The notes: a model not told the origin generated them from the letters alone. 64,000 bases of DNA from Asticcacaulis currens (GCF_028550395.1 NZ_JAQQKW010000006.1:204995-268994); one strand, 5' to 3'. Numbered from the stretch's first letter, positions 15,363 through 24,506 are shown. A program made the numbers and translations.

Positions 15363-15881
15363 ATGGACCGCGCTAAAAAAGCCGAATCGATTGAAGAGCT
15401 CAAGAGCGTCTTCGCCGAATCCGGCTCCGTGGTTGTTGCCCAGTATTCGGGCATGACCTTTGTGGAAATGGCTGATCTGCGTCTGCGTCTTCGTAAGGAA
15501 GGCGCGGTTCTCAGAGTGTTCAAGAACCGTCTGGCTCAGAAGGCTCTGGCTGGCGCTGCGGGTGAAAAGGGCGATGCCCTATTCAAGTTCCCTACCGTGC
15601 TCGCCTACGCCAATGATCCGGTGACGGCCGCGAAAATCGCCGCCCAGTACGCCAAAGAGAATGACAAGTTCAAGATCGTTGGCGGCATCATGGAAGGGAC
15701 GACCGTCCTCGACGCCAATGGCGTCAAGGCTCTGGCCACCCTGCCGTCGCTGGACGAACTGCGTGGCAAGCTCATCGGTCTGCTTCAGGCCCCGGCGACC
15801 AAGGTTGCTGGCGTGCTTCAGGCGCCTGCCGGCCAACTGGCTCGCGTTTTCAACGCTTACGCGACCAAAGAAAACGCCTAA
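15363..15881 (+). CDS. rplJ: 50S ribosomal protein L10
   Basis: L10 anchors the L7/L12 stalk dimers to the ribosome. The 172-residue product begins MDRAKKAESIEELKSVFAESGSVVVAQYSGM, typical of alphaproteobacterial L10, and contains LRVFKNRLAQKAL. Its C-terminal helix (GVLQAPAGQLARVFNAYA) is the L7/L12 binding site. GGAGG precedes the ATG at 15363. An earlier in-frame start would place it inside the leader. It heads a two-gene unit with rplL. Confidence 0.96.
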   Translation: MDRAKKAESIEELKSVFAESGSVVVAQYSGMTFVEMADLRLRLRKEGAVLRVFKNRLAQKALAGAAGEKGDALFKFPTVLAYANDPVTAAKIAAQYAKENDKFKIVGGIMEGTTVLDANGVKALATLPSLDELRGKLIGLLQAPATKVAGVLQAPAGQLARVFNAYATKENA

Positions 15882-15921
15882 CAGCTCATTCCCCAACCCC
15901 TCTCATCCTTAAGGAAATACC

Positions 15922-16308
15922 ATGTCTAAACTCGAACAACTGGTCGCCGACCTGTCCGCCCTGACCGTTCTGGAAGCTGCTGAACTGTCGAAGCTCCTCG
16001 AAGACAAGTGGGGCGTCTCCGCCGCCGCTCCGGTCGCCGTCGCTGCCGTCGCCGGTGGCGCTGCTGCCGCTCCGGCTGAAGCCGTCGAAGAGCAAACCGA
16101 ATTCACCGTCGTCCTGGTTGACGGCGGCGACAAGAAGATCAACGTGATCAAGGAAATCCGCGGCATCCGTTCGGAGCTCGGCCTGAAGGAAGCCAAGGAC
16201 CTCGTCGAAGGCGCTCCGCAGACCGTCAAGGAAAACGTTTCGAAGCAAGAAGCGGCTGACATCAAGAAGAAGCTGGAAGACGCCGGCGCCAAGGTCGAAG
16301 TTAAGTAA
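15922..16308 (+). CDS. rplL: 50S ribosomal protein L7/L12
   Basis: L7/L12 forms the flexible stalk that recruits translation GTPases. At 128 residues it shows the N-terminal dimerisation helix ([28 protein letters not shown]), an Ala/Val/Gly hinge, and the C-terminal factor-binding domain ([35 protein letters not shown]). It follows rplJ by 40 bases. In most bacteria rpoB comes next; here a repeat, a terminator and an opposite-strand gene follow instead. Confidence 0.97.
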   Translation: MSKLEQLVADLSALTVLEAAELSKLLEDKWGVSAAAPVAVAAVAGGAAAAPAEAVEEQTEFTVVLVDGGDKKINVIKEIRGIRSELGLKEAKDLVEGAPQTVKENVSKQEAADIKKKLEDAGAKVEVK

Positions 16309-16329
16309 TTTCGACTGTCTTCGGAAAGT

Positions 16330-16400
16330 CAAAACAGCGCATTCCGAAAAGTGTGTAGCGGTTTTCGGACCTAAATGCGCGACAAACGAAACAGAAAGCT
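16330..16400. repeat. Intergenic palindromic repeat, family 1 (copy C)
   Basis: After rplL, CCGAAAAGTGTGTAGCGGTTTTCGG forms a hairpin with arms CCGAAAA/TTTTCGG and is followed by AAATGCGCGACAAA. The loop and the CGCGACAAA signature match the elements at 3145 and 57783. Confidence 0.6.
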
Positions 16401-16424
16401 CGGATCGCAAGGTCCGGGCTTTTT
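16397..16424 (+). terminator. Intrinsic terminator after rplJL
   Basis: AGCTCGGATC pairs with GGTCCGGGCT around GCAA, followed by a short T-run. It lies about 90 bases after the rplL stop and would prevent read-through to any downstream gene. Confidence 0.75.
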
Positions 16425-16428
16425 GCAT

Positions 16429-16476
16429 CTGGGTCGTTATGATTTCTGTTAGAAACATAATGATCCAGATTTTGTT
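16429..16476. repeat. Family 2 hairpin repeat (copy 2)
   Basis: CTGGGTCGTTAT pairs with ATAATGATCCAG around ATTTC/GAAAC-type inner arms, then TTTTGTTT. It matches the hairpin at 4648-4697 nearly base for base, including the bases outside the stem. Confidence 0.65.
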
Positions 16477-16485
16477 TAGTCCGCT

Positions 16486-17394
16486 CTATAACTCCGGGGT
16501 GGCCTTGCGTTTGCGGCGCGGCTGGATGGTCTTGCCGAGGTGACGGCTATAGACCTGCGTAAATTCGGCACCGAAAAAGAAGATCTGGGTCGAATAGTAG
16601 ATCCATACGAGAAGCACGATCAGCGACCCGGCGGCCCCATAGGCCGAGGACATGGCGCTTTGCCCCAGATACAGGCCGATCAGTTGCTTGCCGAAACTGA
16701 ACAGTATGGCGGTGATGGCCGCGCCGACCCATACATCGCTCCATTCGATGCGCGCATCGGGCAGGATTTTGAAGGTCATGGCAAACAGGAAGGTCACCAC
16801 CCCGAACGACAGGATCAGATTGATCAGACCCATGACGGGGGCGGGGATGTAGGGCGAAATGAACGCGCTGAAGGCCGCCAGCCCCGCCGACACCACCAGC
16901 GAGATCAGCAACAGGAAGCCGATGCCGACGACCAGCGCAAACGACAGCAGGCGTTTCTGAATAAACACCTTCCAGTGCAGGCGCGGCGGCTCGACATTCC
17001 AGATATCGTTCATCGCCTCCTGAAGCTGAGCAAAGAAGCCCGTGGCCGAAATGATCAGGGTTATAAAGCCTATGACAGTGGCCACCAGTCCCTGACGCGG
17101 GTTGAAGGCCCCGCTCAGCATGGTCTGCACGGCGCTGGCCCCCTGATCGCCGATCAGGGCGCTCAGTTCGGCCATCATATAGCCGTTGACGGCCTCGCGC
17201 CCGAAGGCGATGCCCGCTATGCCGGTGACGATCAGCAGCAGCGGCCCGATAGACAGGATGCTGTAAAAGGCCAGCGCCGCCCCCAAGCGCGGGGCCTTGT
17301 CCTCATTCCATTCGTGCAGGGCTTCCAGCAGCATACGCCCCAGCAGGCTGAGGGTCAGGGGCGGGCGGGCAGGGGAAGGGCGGGGTTCGGTCAT
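16486..17394 (-). CDS. YihY/BrkB family inner-membrane protein
   Basis: A 302-residue polytopic membrane protein of the YihY (formerly putative RNase BN) family; its function is not settled. Family features seen are LGAALAFYSILSIGPLLLIVTGIAG, the QEAMNDIWNVEP motif after the third span, and LGQSAMSSAYGAAGSLIVLLVWIYYSTQIFFFGAEFTQVY. About six membrane spans are visible, ending in a basic cytosolic tail (RRKRK). The ATG at 17394 is the start; a TTG at 17412 is a weaker option. It occupies the place where rpoB would normally follow rplL, on the opposite strand. Confidence 0.9.
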   Translation of the reverse strand: MTEPRPSPARPPLTLSLLGRMLLEALHEWNEDKAPRLGAALAFYSILSIGPLLLIVTGIAGIAFGREAVNGYMMAELSALIGDQGASAVQTMLSGAFNPRQGLVATVIGFITLIISATGFFAQLQEAMNDIWNVEPPRLHWKVFIQKRLLSFALVVGIGFLLLISLVVSAGLAAFSAFISPYIPAPVMGLINLILSFGVVTFLFAMTFKILPDARIEWSDVWVGAAITAILFSFGKQLIGLYLGQSAMSSAYGAAGSLIVLLVWIYYSTQIFFFGAEFTQVYSRHLGKTIQPRRKRKATPEL

Positions 17395-17512
17395 AGGCCT
17401 GTCAACACGCAAAAACGCCGGAAAAAGATCAATCCTTTTCCGGCGTGTCTGACTAAACTCGGTATCGGTTCCTTATACCCGCAGCCGAAGATGCGGATCG
17501 CATCTGGTCGGA

Positions 17513-18094
17513 CTATTTCAGGTCCGACAGCGCGTTGAAGTCGTAGCTGTTCATGGCCGAGGCCTCACCGCTGCTGTAGCTGGCGGGAGCGGTTTGCGCC
17601 ACCGGTGCGGCCGCAGGCTGGGCCGGGCGGCTTTGCAGGCAGCGGCCCTGGAAGAAGGCACCGATGTCGATGGACAGGGTTTCGTGCGTGATGTCGCCTT
17701 CGACATAGGCCGAAGAATAGAGTTTCACGGCCTTGCCTGCGATGCTGCCGACGACGCGGCCGCGCACTTCGATGGTTTCGGCTTCGACATCGCCTTCGAT
17801 ATTGCCGGCTTCACCGACGATCAGATGGGCGACCTTCACATTGCCACGCACATTGCCATCGACCTGAAGATCCGCCGTGCCGTTGATATTGCCTTCGATA
17901 CGCAGATGCGCCGCCAGAAGCGACGGAGCACCGCGCGAAACCGTGGGCGCAACCGGAGCCGGGGTCGGGGCGGGGGCGCCTGACGTTTTCATATTGACCG
18001 TGGACATGTCCAGCGGCGGGGGGGTGTTGGCCTTGACCGGCGCGCGACTGGCGTCGGACTGAGGGCGGACGGGTTTGCTAGTTTTGTTGAACAT
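17513..18094 (-). CDS. Bactofilin
   Basis: A 193-residue bactofilin, a self-polymerising beta-helical cytoskeletal protein. Disordered Pro/Ala-rich tails flank a core (about residues 60-155) made of short beta rungs: LRIEGNINGTADLQVDGNVRGNVKVAHLIVGEAGNIEGDVEAETIEVRGRVVGSI. Bactofilins in Caulobacter and Hyphomonas recruit cell-wall enzymes to sites of local growth. Its start overlaps the end of the M23 peptidase gene by 17 bases, so the two are co-translated, which suggests they work together. Confidence 0.93.
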   Translation of the reverse strand: MFNKTSKPVRPQSDASRAPVKANTPPPLDMSTVNMKTSGAPAPTPAPVAPTVSRGAPSLLAAHLRIEGNINGTADLQVDGNVRGNVKVAHLIVGEAGNIEGDVEAETIEVRGRVVGSIAGKAVKLYSSAYVEGDITHETLSIDIGAFFQGRCLQSRPAQPAAAPVAQTAPASYSSGEASAMNSYDFNALSDLK

Positions 18095-19217
18095 AGTCTC
18101 CAGCCTTTACGAAGCGCGCAGGGTTTTGAGGACGGCCATTGAGCCAGACCTCATAGTGAAGGTGAACACCGGTGGAGCGGCCCGTGGAGCCCATCGCGCC
18201 CACCCGCTGACCGACGCCGACGCGCTGACCGGGGCGCACGGCAAAGGACTGCATGTGGGCGTAACGGGTCTTGAAGCCGTTACCGTGGTCGATTTCGACG
18301 CAGTTGCCATACCCGTTGCGCACCCCGGCAAAGGAAACGATGCCGGGCGCCGTGGCATGGATCGGCGTCAGGAAGGGACCAGCAAAATCCAGGCCAGTGT
18401 GTGTTTTGGGTCTGTGCGTAAAGGGATCGAAGCGCACGCCAAAGCCGGAGGTCGTGCGCGTATTGAAGGTCGGCCGCGAGAACGGCAGCACGCGCGAGGA
18501 TTTTTCGAGGCCGCGCATATCCGACAGGTTCAGAGCCGCACTGCGGATACGCTCGGCAAAGCCCTGATCCACATCGAGAAACGTCGCCAGTTCCTTGGCA
18601 TCGCGGGTTTCCAGAAGCGCGCTTGAGCCCGAACCGGCATAGCTTTGCGGATTGAGGCCCGCCAGACGGAAGGCCAGTCTCAAGCGCTCGGCGCGCGACT
18701 TGGCGAATGTCTCAGCTTTGGACACCATGCGTTCCTGTTCGGCACGCACCGCATAGATGCGCTCGACCGGCGGCATGGACGGATCGATACGTGCCGGAGC
18801 CAGAGCCGGAGCGGCACCCGGTACGCCCTTGAAATCCTGAAGAATTTGAACAAGCGCGCTGTGGCGCTTTTCGACCGTCTGCGCCAGTTGCTCCAGAGAA
18901 CCGGAAGAGGCCGCGCTCTGCTTCATCAGCACATCGAGGCGCGCCTGACGGTCGGCGACGAGGCGCTCGGACTGAGCGCGCGCCATCATGATCTGCTTTT
19001 CCGCACCGTTGCCGCCGGAAATGGCCATGAAGAACACGGCCCCTGTACTCATGGCCAGCCAGGTCAGTCCAAAAGTGGCGAGGACCGCGAAGCCGAATTG
19101 TTTACCGGTGCTGAGAATATAACCGTGGGTTTCATCGCCACTGCGGATGTAAAGATGCCGCTCCGGAAAGGTTTGTTCCAGAGCGCCCCTCAGGCGTTGA
19201 AAGCTTTTCTTAGGCAT
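18078..19217 (-). CDS. M23 (LytM) family metallopeptidase, membrane-anchored
   Basis: A 379-residue cell-wall endopeptidase predicted to cut peptidoglycan cross-links in the periplasm. A short cytosolic N-terminus precedes one membrane span (FAVLATFGLTWLAMSTGAVFFMAI). A coiled-coil stretch (about residues 75-130) and the C-terminal M23 domain follow. The zinc ligands are present: His and Asp of HTGLDFAG, and the last His of HLHYEV, plus the catalytic His of YAHMQS. The active-site set is therefore complete. The arrangement matches the bactofilin-M23 pair (LmdC) described in Hyphomonas neptunium. I start at ATG 19217; GTG 19220 is adjacent. Confidence 0.9.
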   Translation of the reverse strand: MPKKSFQRLRGALEQTFPERHLYIRSGDETHGYILSTGKQFGFAVLATFGLTWLAMSTGAVFFMAISGGNGAEKQIMMARAQSERLVADRQARLDVLMKQSAASSGSLEQLAQTVEKRHSALVQILQDFKGVPGAAPALAPARIDPSMPPVERIYAVRAEQERMVSKAETFAKSRAERLRLAFRLAGLNPQSYAGSGSSALLETRDAKELATFLDVDQGFAERIRSAALNLSDMRGLEKSSRVLPFSRPTFNTRTTSGFGVRFDPFTHRPKTHTGLDFAGPFLTPIHATAPGIVSFAGVRNGYGNCVEIDHGNGFKTRYAHMQSFAVRPGQRVGVGQRVGAMGSTGRSTGVHLHYEVWLNGRPQNPARFVKAGDYVQQN

Positions 19218-19462
19218 CACACCCGCGCCCTTCCACTTGATTTTAATTATGGCTTAACCAAACGCGCTTTGGCAAGCCTTAATCGAATCGCCGGATGATG
19301 CGCCGCACACATACCCAATAGTTCTTTTGGAAACAGAAGGTTAGTGGTGGTGATCACAGGCGGTTTGTCCCGTTTTGAGAGAGTCAAAATCGCCTGTTTC
19401 AAGAAACGTGCCGCGTAACGCGGTTATTGTGAATATATTGTGTCAATAGGGAATTCGCGAGG

Positions 19463-19978
19463 TCAGGCCGATTTTGCGCGCAGTGTGTCCAGAACGGCCT
19501 CGACGTGCCCTTTGATGCGAACCTTGCGCCAGGCGGCCTGTACCACGCCATGCGGGTCGATCAGCCAGGTCGAACGGTCGGTACCCATATAGGTTTTGCC
19601 GTACATCGACTTTTCAACCCATGCCCCCAGTGCGTCGATAAGGCCCGGCGTGGTGTCCGAAAGCAGGACAGGAGTCAGGGCGTGTTTCGTTTTGAAGCGG
19701 GCATGGCTGTTGAGATCATCCTTCGACAGGCCGATCACCTGGGCGCCCAGTACCTCGAACTGCGGTACGGCAGCGGTGAAGTCGATGGCTTCCTGCGTAC
19801 AGGTCGGCGTGTTGTCGGCGGGATAAACGAACAGCACCGTCCAGCGGCCCTTCAGGCTGTCGGGCGTCCAATTCTGACCGTCGTCAGCGGGCAGGTCGAA
19901 GGCCGGGAGCGGGAAGGGGGCGAAGCCCGCATCCGTGGGGTTTTCACGACCTGCCTTTTTTGCCAAATTTTTTGCCAT
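19463..19978 (-). CDS. Peroxiredoxin of the BCP/PrxQ family, single cysteine
   Basis: A 171-residue cytosolic thiol peroxidase that reduces hydroperoxides. The peroxidatic motif is PADNTPTCTQEAIDF, equivalent to the family's TPGCT. The only cysteine in the protein is this one. The resolving cysteine that PrxQ proteins often carry five residues later is missing, so this is a 1-Cys form that would need an outside thiol for resolution. The start is the ATG at 19978 (MAKNLAKKAGR); the frame runs on upstream without a credible gene. It is divergent from the large AsmA-like gene. Confidence 0.88.
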   Translation of the reverse strand: MAKNLAKKAGRENPTDAGFAPFPLPAFDLPADDGQNWTPDSLKGRWTVLFVYPADNTPTCTQEAIDFTAAVPQFEVLGAQVIGLSKDDLNSHARFKTKHALTPVLLSDTTPGLIDALGAWVEKSMYGKTYMGTDRSTWLIDPHGVVQAAWRKVRIKGHVEAVLDTLRAKSA

Positions 19979-20035
19979 GACAATGCCTTCGGTTGATCTT
20001 ATGAGAAAAGGTGCGCCCGATGTCGGGCGGCTTTT

Positions 20036-23000
20036 GTGTTTTCGTTTTGTGGTACGCCCGGCGCGTGCGTTCGGATCTTCGTGAATAGCCTGATCACCAA
20101 GCTCAGACAACACTGGAGGCTCAGTCTGGCGGGCGTCGGCCTGCTGGCCGCGCTGGTTTTTGTCGGCTGCCTGTCGCAAGGACCGATACGCGTCGATGGT
20201 CTGCGCTTTCTGATCGTGTCGCGGCTGGAACGCACCATCCCGGGGGCTGAAGCCAGTCTCAAACATCTGGACCTTGTGTGGTTCCACGACTCCAATGCTC
20301 TGGGCCTGCGCTTCGACGATCTGCTGCTGAAGGACAAGGCGGGCCGCACGGTGGCCTCCGCTGACCAGATGGAGGCGGCGCTGGCGCTCGACAGCCTGTT
20401 GTGGCTGCATATGGCCCCGGCACGGCTGACGGCAGATAATTTCTTCGTCGCCCTGTCGGCCTCACCCAATGGTCGTATCGAACTGGGGTATGAGGCCAAG
20501 GGCGATCCGGAGGCCTTTGCCGTGGAACGCGTCTTCTACGATCTGACCGGCAAGGAGACTCTGGGCCGTCCGATGAGTTTCACCCGGCAGGTGCATCTGA
20601 CCGATGGCACACTGGCCTTCCGTCAGGTGGGGACGCCCCTCGACTGGCGCGCCCACGTGGCCCGTATTGATTTTTCCAAGCGTGATCAGCAGATACGCTC
20701 GCAAATCGGAATGGCGGTCGAAAGTCAGGGACGCAAGGCCTCTCTGGCCCTGACGGCGCAGGCCCAGACGGGCCTGCGCACCGCGGAGCTTGAGGCCGAA
20801 ATCCGCGACCTCATCCCGTCGCAGATATTCCCGTCTTCGGGGTCTTTAAAAAGCCTGTCCCACTTCCGGGCGGCGATCAACGGGCGTGGGACTCTGAAAT
20901 ATGCCGCCCGCACCGGGCTTCAGAGCGCCTTTCTCGATATTTCGGCCGGCAAGGGCAGCTATGATTTCGGCAAGTCGGCGCAGAATTTTGACTCCTTAAG
21001 CCTCAAAGCGGATTATCTGCCCAAAACCCGCACCGTGCGCTTCACCACCTTCCGGCTCAATTCGCGTTATCTCGATACGGACCTGTCGGGTCGCGTCTTC
21101 ATGACGCCCGAAGACCCCAAACGCGACCGCAAGATGGCGGTGCATTTCGACTTTGCGGGACCGCGCGTCACCGGGCAACTGGCCGATGACTTCCCGGCTC
21201 AGACCCTTACCGAGGTGCACTTCAAAGGCACCTATACGCCGGATCTGCGTCAGCTCGATATCGAGTCGGGTAAGGCGCTGCTGGTGGATGCGCCCCTGAC
21301 CACCAAGGGGCGGCTCTATACGGACGATCAGGGGCAGTTGGGGGCCGATCTGACGGCGCGTATCGACGGCGATTTCCGCAAGGAGGTGGTGTTCGCCTTC
21401 TGGCCTGAAAACCTGACGCCTATCACGCGCGAAGACCTGATCCGCCGCATCAAGGGCGGCACCTATTCCAATGCCGATTTCATACTCAAGGCCCCGCCGG
21501 GCCATTTCCGCGACGGGCAACTGGAAAAAGAGGATTTGCGCCTGACCTTCGGGTTCCGCGATATGGGCCTCAGCGTCGATAGCCGCCTTCAGGACGCCAC
21601 CGGGCTTTACGGCACCGGGCTGTTGCAGGGGACCAGCTTTGACCTCAGTCTCAGAGGCGGGCATCTGGTCGAGGTCCCGCTGACCGGGGGCGGCGTCTCC
21701 GTGCCGCAGTTTCACAAGAGCCGCGCCCCGAAGGCCGAGACCCATATCTGGCTGACCGCGCAAAGCGGGGCGGCGCAACTGATCGAAGCCATCGACCCGC
21801 TGACCGGCGGGCATCTGCAAACAGAAGGGCTGACGCGCGATCGTCTGAGCGGCGAGGCCGAAACGCGGCTCGATATCCGCTTTCCGACTTTTGACAATCT
21901 GACGCTCAAGAATCTCGACCTGACGTTTACGGGCAAGATCCGTAATGCCGGCCTCAAACAGGCGGCGCTGGGCTGGGATATTGTCGAAGGCGACCTGACG
22001 GTGACCGGGGACTACCTCGCCAACCGGCTGGAGGTGCGCGGCCCTGCCAAACTGGGCCCCTATGCGGGGGAAATCGGCTACCGGACGCAGTTCGAGCCGA
22101 CCATGCAATATATCGACTTTACGGGCAGCTTTAATGCGCGGCAGTTTGGCGGCTCCCCCACCCGGCGCGTCGCTATTCGCGGACAACTGGAGCTGTTCAA
22201 CAATATCGGCAAGGGCCGCATCGAGTCCGATATCTTCAATGGCACGGTCAACTGGGATGGCCCGGAGCCGCGTCCGACGCAGGTCGTCCTGTCCGGCAAT
22301 ACGCTGAGCGACGGTATGAAGGGGCAGGGCCTGCCCATCTTCGGGCGTTTCCGTCCCGAAATTCCCACAGATATCCGTCTGCGCCGGTCGGGTGACGTGT
22401 GGACGGGCGAGGTGCAGGCCGAGGGCTTTTCCGGCGATCTGGCCTATATCGACAGCCAGCATCCACGACTGGTCTATAAGGCCAATATCTCGCCGGAACG
22501 CGCCCGTCTGCTGGGGCTGGGCGCCTTGCCCTATTTCAGCGAAACGCGGCCGCTGACGGTCAATATCGGGCTCGACGCGCAATCGCGCGAGGCCCGCATC
22601 CGCGTCGGCGATATCAATTCCGTTCTCGACTGGACCGACGAAGGCGACAAGCCGCCCAAGCGCACCCTGACCACCCGTCTGACGCCCGAGCAGATGTACG
22701 CGCTGGGCCTGCCGCGCGCCTGGTTCACGCCGCAGGAAACCCTGCCCGTGTTTGCCCGCTGGGAACAGGACGCGCGCGGTATAGACGGCGACGTGTTTAT
22801 TGGTAATCAACAGTTGACGTTTGATCTGCCGGACAGCGACGGAGCCGCCTTCCTGTTCGGCCCGCCCAAGGCGTGGGCGCGCATCGGGGGGACAGTGGAC
22901 CGCGCGTTTCTGGGGCGGCTCGGCTATGTCAGCCACAGCCTTGAACTGGACGGTAAGGTCGGGTTCGAGCTGAACCTCTATCAGACGGAAAACCGCACGG

Positions 23001-24268
23001 CGAACGCCCTTTCGCCGGCACAGATTTCGGCCGCCGTGCTGGACATCGACGCCACGCCGACGCGGCTGCAACTGGCACGCAGCGACTGGGTCAAGCCGGT
23101 GGGAGAGGCGGCCAGATTGTCGATCAGCTTCGATGAACGCCAGGGCGGCGGCCTCGACATGCCGCGTATCCGCGCCACGGGCGAGCGTCTGGATATTGAT
23201 GGACGTGCGGCGATCAAGGAGTCTGGCGAAGTCGATTATGTCGATTTTTCAAAGTTTTATTTGAAAGATTTTGCCGATCTCAACGGCCGCCTGTCGCCCG
23301 CTGATGCCTCTGGCGTTCAGACCCTGACCCTTCGCGGCAAGCGGTTGGATGTCCGGCCGTGGTTCAATCCGCCGCGCACCCAGCCGACGGTTACCGACAC
23401 GCGCCCGGTGGCTACGGTGGACCTGCCGCACCCGCCCGTGAAAACGGATGGGACGGCGCTGCGCCTTGAGCGCCCCATCCGCCTGATCGTCGATATCAGC
23501 GCGGTACGCACCGCTCAGGATGGGGTCTTCAGCGAGGTCGAACTGAAGGCCGGATGGGACGGACGCAACCTGATCTCTGGCGAAGGTTCGGCCCTGACGC
23601 GTATGGGCTCTCTGGTGACGCTCGATTTCCGGCCGCAGACCGACTACACGGCCTTCACCTTCGAAGCCGACGATCTTGGCGATCTTGTGGCGACCGCACT
23701 TGGCGACAAGCGCCTGTCGGGTGGCGATGCCGTCATCGAAGGCGTCTATCGCAACGGGCAGATCGACGCCACGCTGAAAGGCGAAGACATCCGCGTCAAG
23801 CAGATACCGGCCTTGGGTCAAGTGTTGACTCTGGCCTCCCTGCGCGGTCTGTCCGATACCCTTTCGGGCGGCGGTATCAAGTTTGATGACTATGAATTCC
23901 CCATCCGCTATCGCGACAACTACCTGTTTATCCGCAACGGCTGGGCGAAGGGCGATGCGCTGCGCATCAATGTCTGGGGGGCGCAGGATTTCAGCAAGCA
24001 GACCATGGACTATCACGGTACCCTGATCCCGGCCTACGGCGTCAACGCGGCCTTTGCCGGTATCCCGCTGATCGGGGACGCCCTGACCTCCAACCGCGGC
24101 GAAGGCGTGCTGGGTCTCAAATATCGCCTCAAGGGCCGCTTCGGCACACCGCAGGCCGAGATCAACCCCTTCTCGCTGGTCCTGCCGGGCTTCTTGCGTC
24201 GTATCCTCGATGAGAAACGCGAAGACCCGTTGCCGCCGGTCGATGTGACCTCACCGCGCAAGAGTTAA
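20036..24268 (+). CDS. AsmA/YhdP-like giant envelope protein (DUF3971, AsmA C-terminal)
   Basis: A 1410-residue protein with one N-terminal membrane span (LSLAGVGLLAALVFVGCL) and a long periplasmic region rich in beta strands. Its C-terminal part (GEDIRVKQIPALGQVLTLASLRGLSDTLSGGGIKFDDYEFPIRY, and the tail INPFSLVLPGFLRRIL) is typical of YhdP/AsmA-like proteins. These are thought to bridge the envelope and move phospholipids to the outer membrane. The beta-groove fold is an inference from family knowledge. The start is uncertain: GTG at 20036 is preceded by GGGCGG, while GTG at 20081 gives a shorter N-terminus. It stands as a single gene. Confidence 0.83.
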   Translation: MFSFCGTPGACVRIFVNSLITKLRQHWRLSLAGVGLLAALVFVGCLSQGPIRVDGLRFLIVSRLERTIPGAEASLKHLDLVWFHDSNALGLRFDDLLLKDKAGRTVASADQMEAALALDSLLWLHMAPARLTADNFFVALSASPNGRIELGYEAKGDPEAFAVERVFYDLTGKETLGRPMSFTRQVHLTDGTLAFRQVGTPLDWRAHVARIDFSKRDQQIRSQIGMAVESQGRKASLALTAQAQTGLRTAELEAEIRDLIPSQIFPSSGSLKSLSHFRAAINGRGTLKYAARTGLQSAFLDISAGKGSYDFGKSAQNFDSLSLKADYLPKTRTVRFTTFRLNSRYLDTDLSGRVFMTPEDPKRDRKMAVHFDFAGPRVTGQLADDFPAQTLTEVHFKGTYTPDLRQLDIESGKALLVDAPLTTKGRLYTDDQGQLGADLTARIDGDFRKEVVFAFWPENLTPITREDLIRRIKGGTYSNADFILKAPPGHFRDGQLEKEDLRLTFGFRDMGLSVDSRLQDATGLYGTGLLQGTSFDLSLRGGHLVEVPLTGGGVSVPQFHKSRAPKAETHIWLTAQSGAAQLIEAIDPLTGGHLQTEGLTRDRLSGEAETRLDIRFPTFDNLTLKNLDLTFTGKIRNAGLKQAALGWDIVEGDLTVTGDYLANRLEVRGPAKLGPYAGEIGYRTQFEPTMQYIDFTGSFNARQFGGSPTRRVAIRGQLELFNNIGKGRIESDIFNGTVNWDGPEPRPTQVVLSGNTLSDGMKGQGLPIFGRFRPEIPTDIRLRRSGDVWTGEVQAEGFSGDLAYIDSQHPRLVYKANISPERARLLGLGALPYFSETRPLTVNIGLDAQSREARIRVGDINSVLDWTDEGDKPPKRTLTTRLTPEQMYALGLPRAWFTPQETLPVFARWEQDARGIDGDVFIGNQQLTFDLPDSDGAAFLFGPPKAWARIGGTVDRAFLGRLGYVSHSLELDGKVGFELNLYQTENRTANALSPAQISAAVLDIDATPTRLQLARSDWVKPVGEAARLSISFDERQGGGLDMPRIRATGERLDIDGRAAIKESGEVDYVDFSKFYLKDFADLNGRLSPADASGVQTLTLRGKRLDVRPWFNPPRTQPTVTDTRPVATVDLPHPPVKTDGTALRLERPIRLIVDISAVRTAQDGVFSEVELKAGWDGRNLISGEGSALTRMGSLVTLDFRPQTDYTAFTFEADDLGDLVATALGDKRLSGGDAVIEGVYRNGQIDATLKGEDIRVKQIPALGQVLTLASLRGLSDTLSGGGIKFDDYEFPIRYRDNYLFIRNGWAKGDALRINVWGAQDFSKQTMDYHGTLIPAYGVNAAFAGIPLIGDALTSNRGEGVLGLKYRLKGRFGTPQAEINPFSLVLPGFLRRILDEKREDPLPPVDVTSPRKS

Positions 24269-24330
24269 GTTGGAAAGGCTCAGGATTTGTGGGGTCGCAG
24301 ACCCCACACCCCGTCATAGGGAGCCAAAGG

Positions 24331-24358
24331 AAAGGCCGGAGCGTGAACTCCGGCCTTT
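24331..24358. terminator. Bidirectional terminator between the AsmA-like gene and tyrS
   Basis: AAAGGCCGGAG pairs perfectly with CTCCGGCCTTT around CGTGAA. It serves the AsmA-like gene and, on the other strand, may act on tyrS read-through. Confidence 0.75.
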
Positions 24359-24377
24359 CAACGCTTTGGCGAAGTAT

Positions 24378-24503
24378 CTCCCCTGATTTCAGGGGAGGTG
24401 GATTTTTGTCTGAAAGACAAAAAGACGGTGGGGTTAATTACCTATCCATACCCCCCTCCGCCGATTCCGGCGGTCTCCCCCCTGATATCAGGGGGGAAGC
24501 TAA
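24378..24503. repeat. Hairpin cluster of CTCCCCTGA type
   Basis: Four hairpins in a row: CTCCCCTG/CAGGGGAG around ATTT, TTTGTCT/AGACAAA, CCGCC/GGCGG around GATTCC, and CCCCCCTGATATCAGGGGGG. The first and last are variants of the same unit in the same arrangement, resembling small repeats seen in other proteobacterial intergenic DNA. It fills the space before the tyrS stop. Confidence 0.55.
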
Positions 24504-24506
24504 CGC

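Noticed and set aside
20996..23071. 691-codon reverse frame inside the AsmA-like gene
   Set aside because: Same reason: a mirror of GC-rich codons, with Arg/Gln/Gly-heavy composition and no domain.
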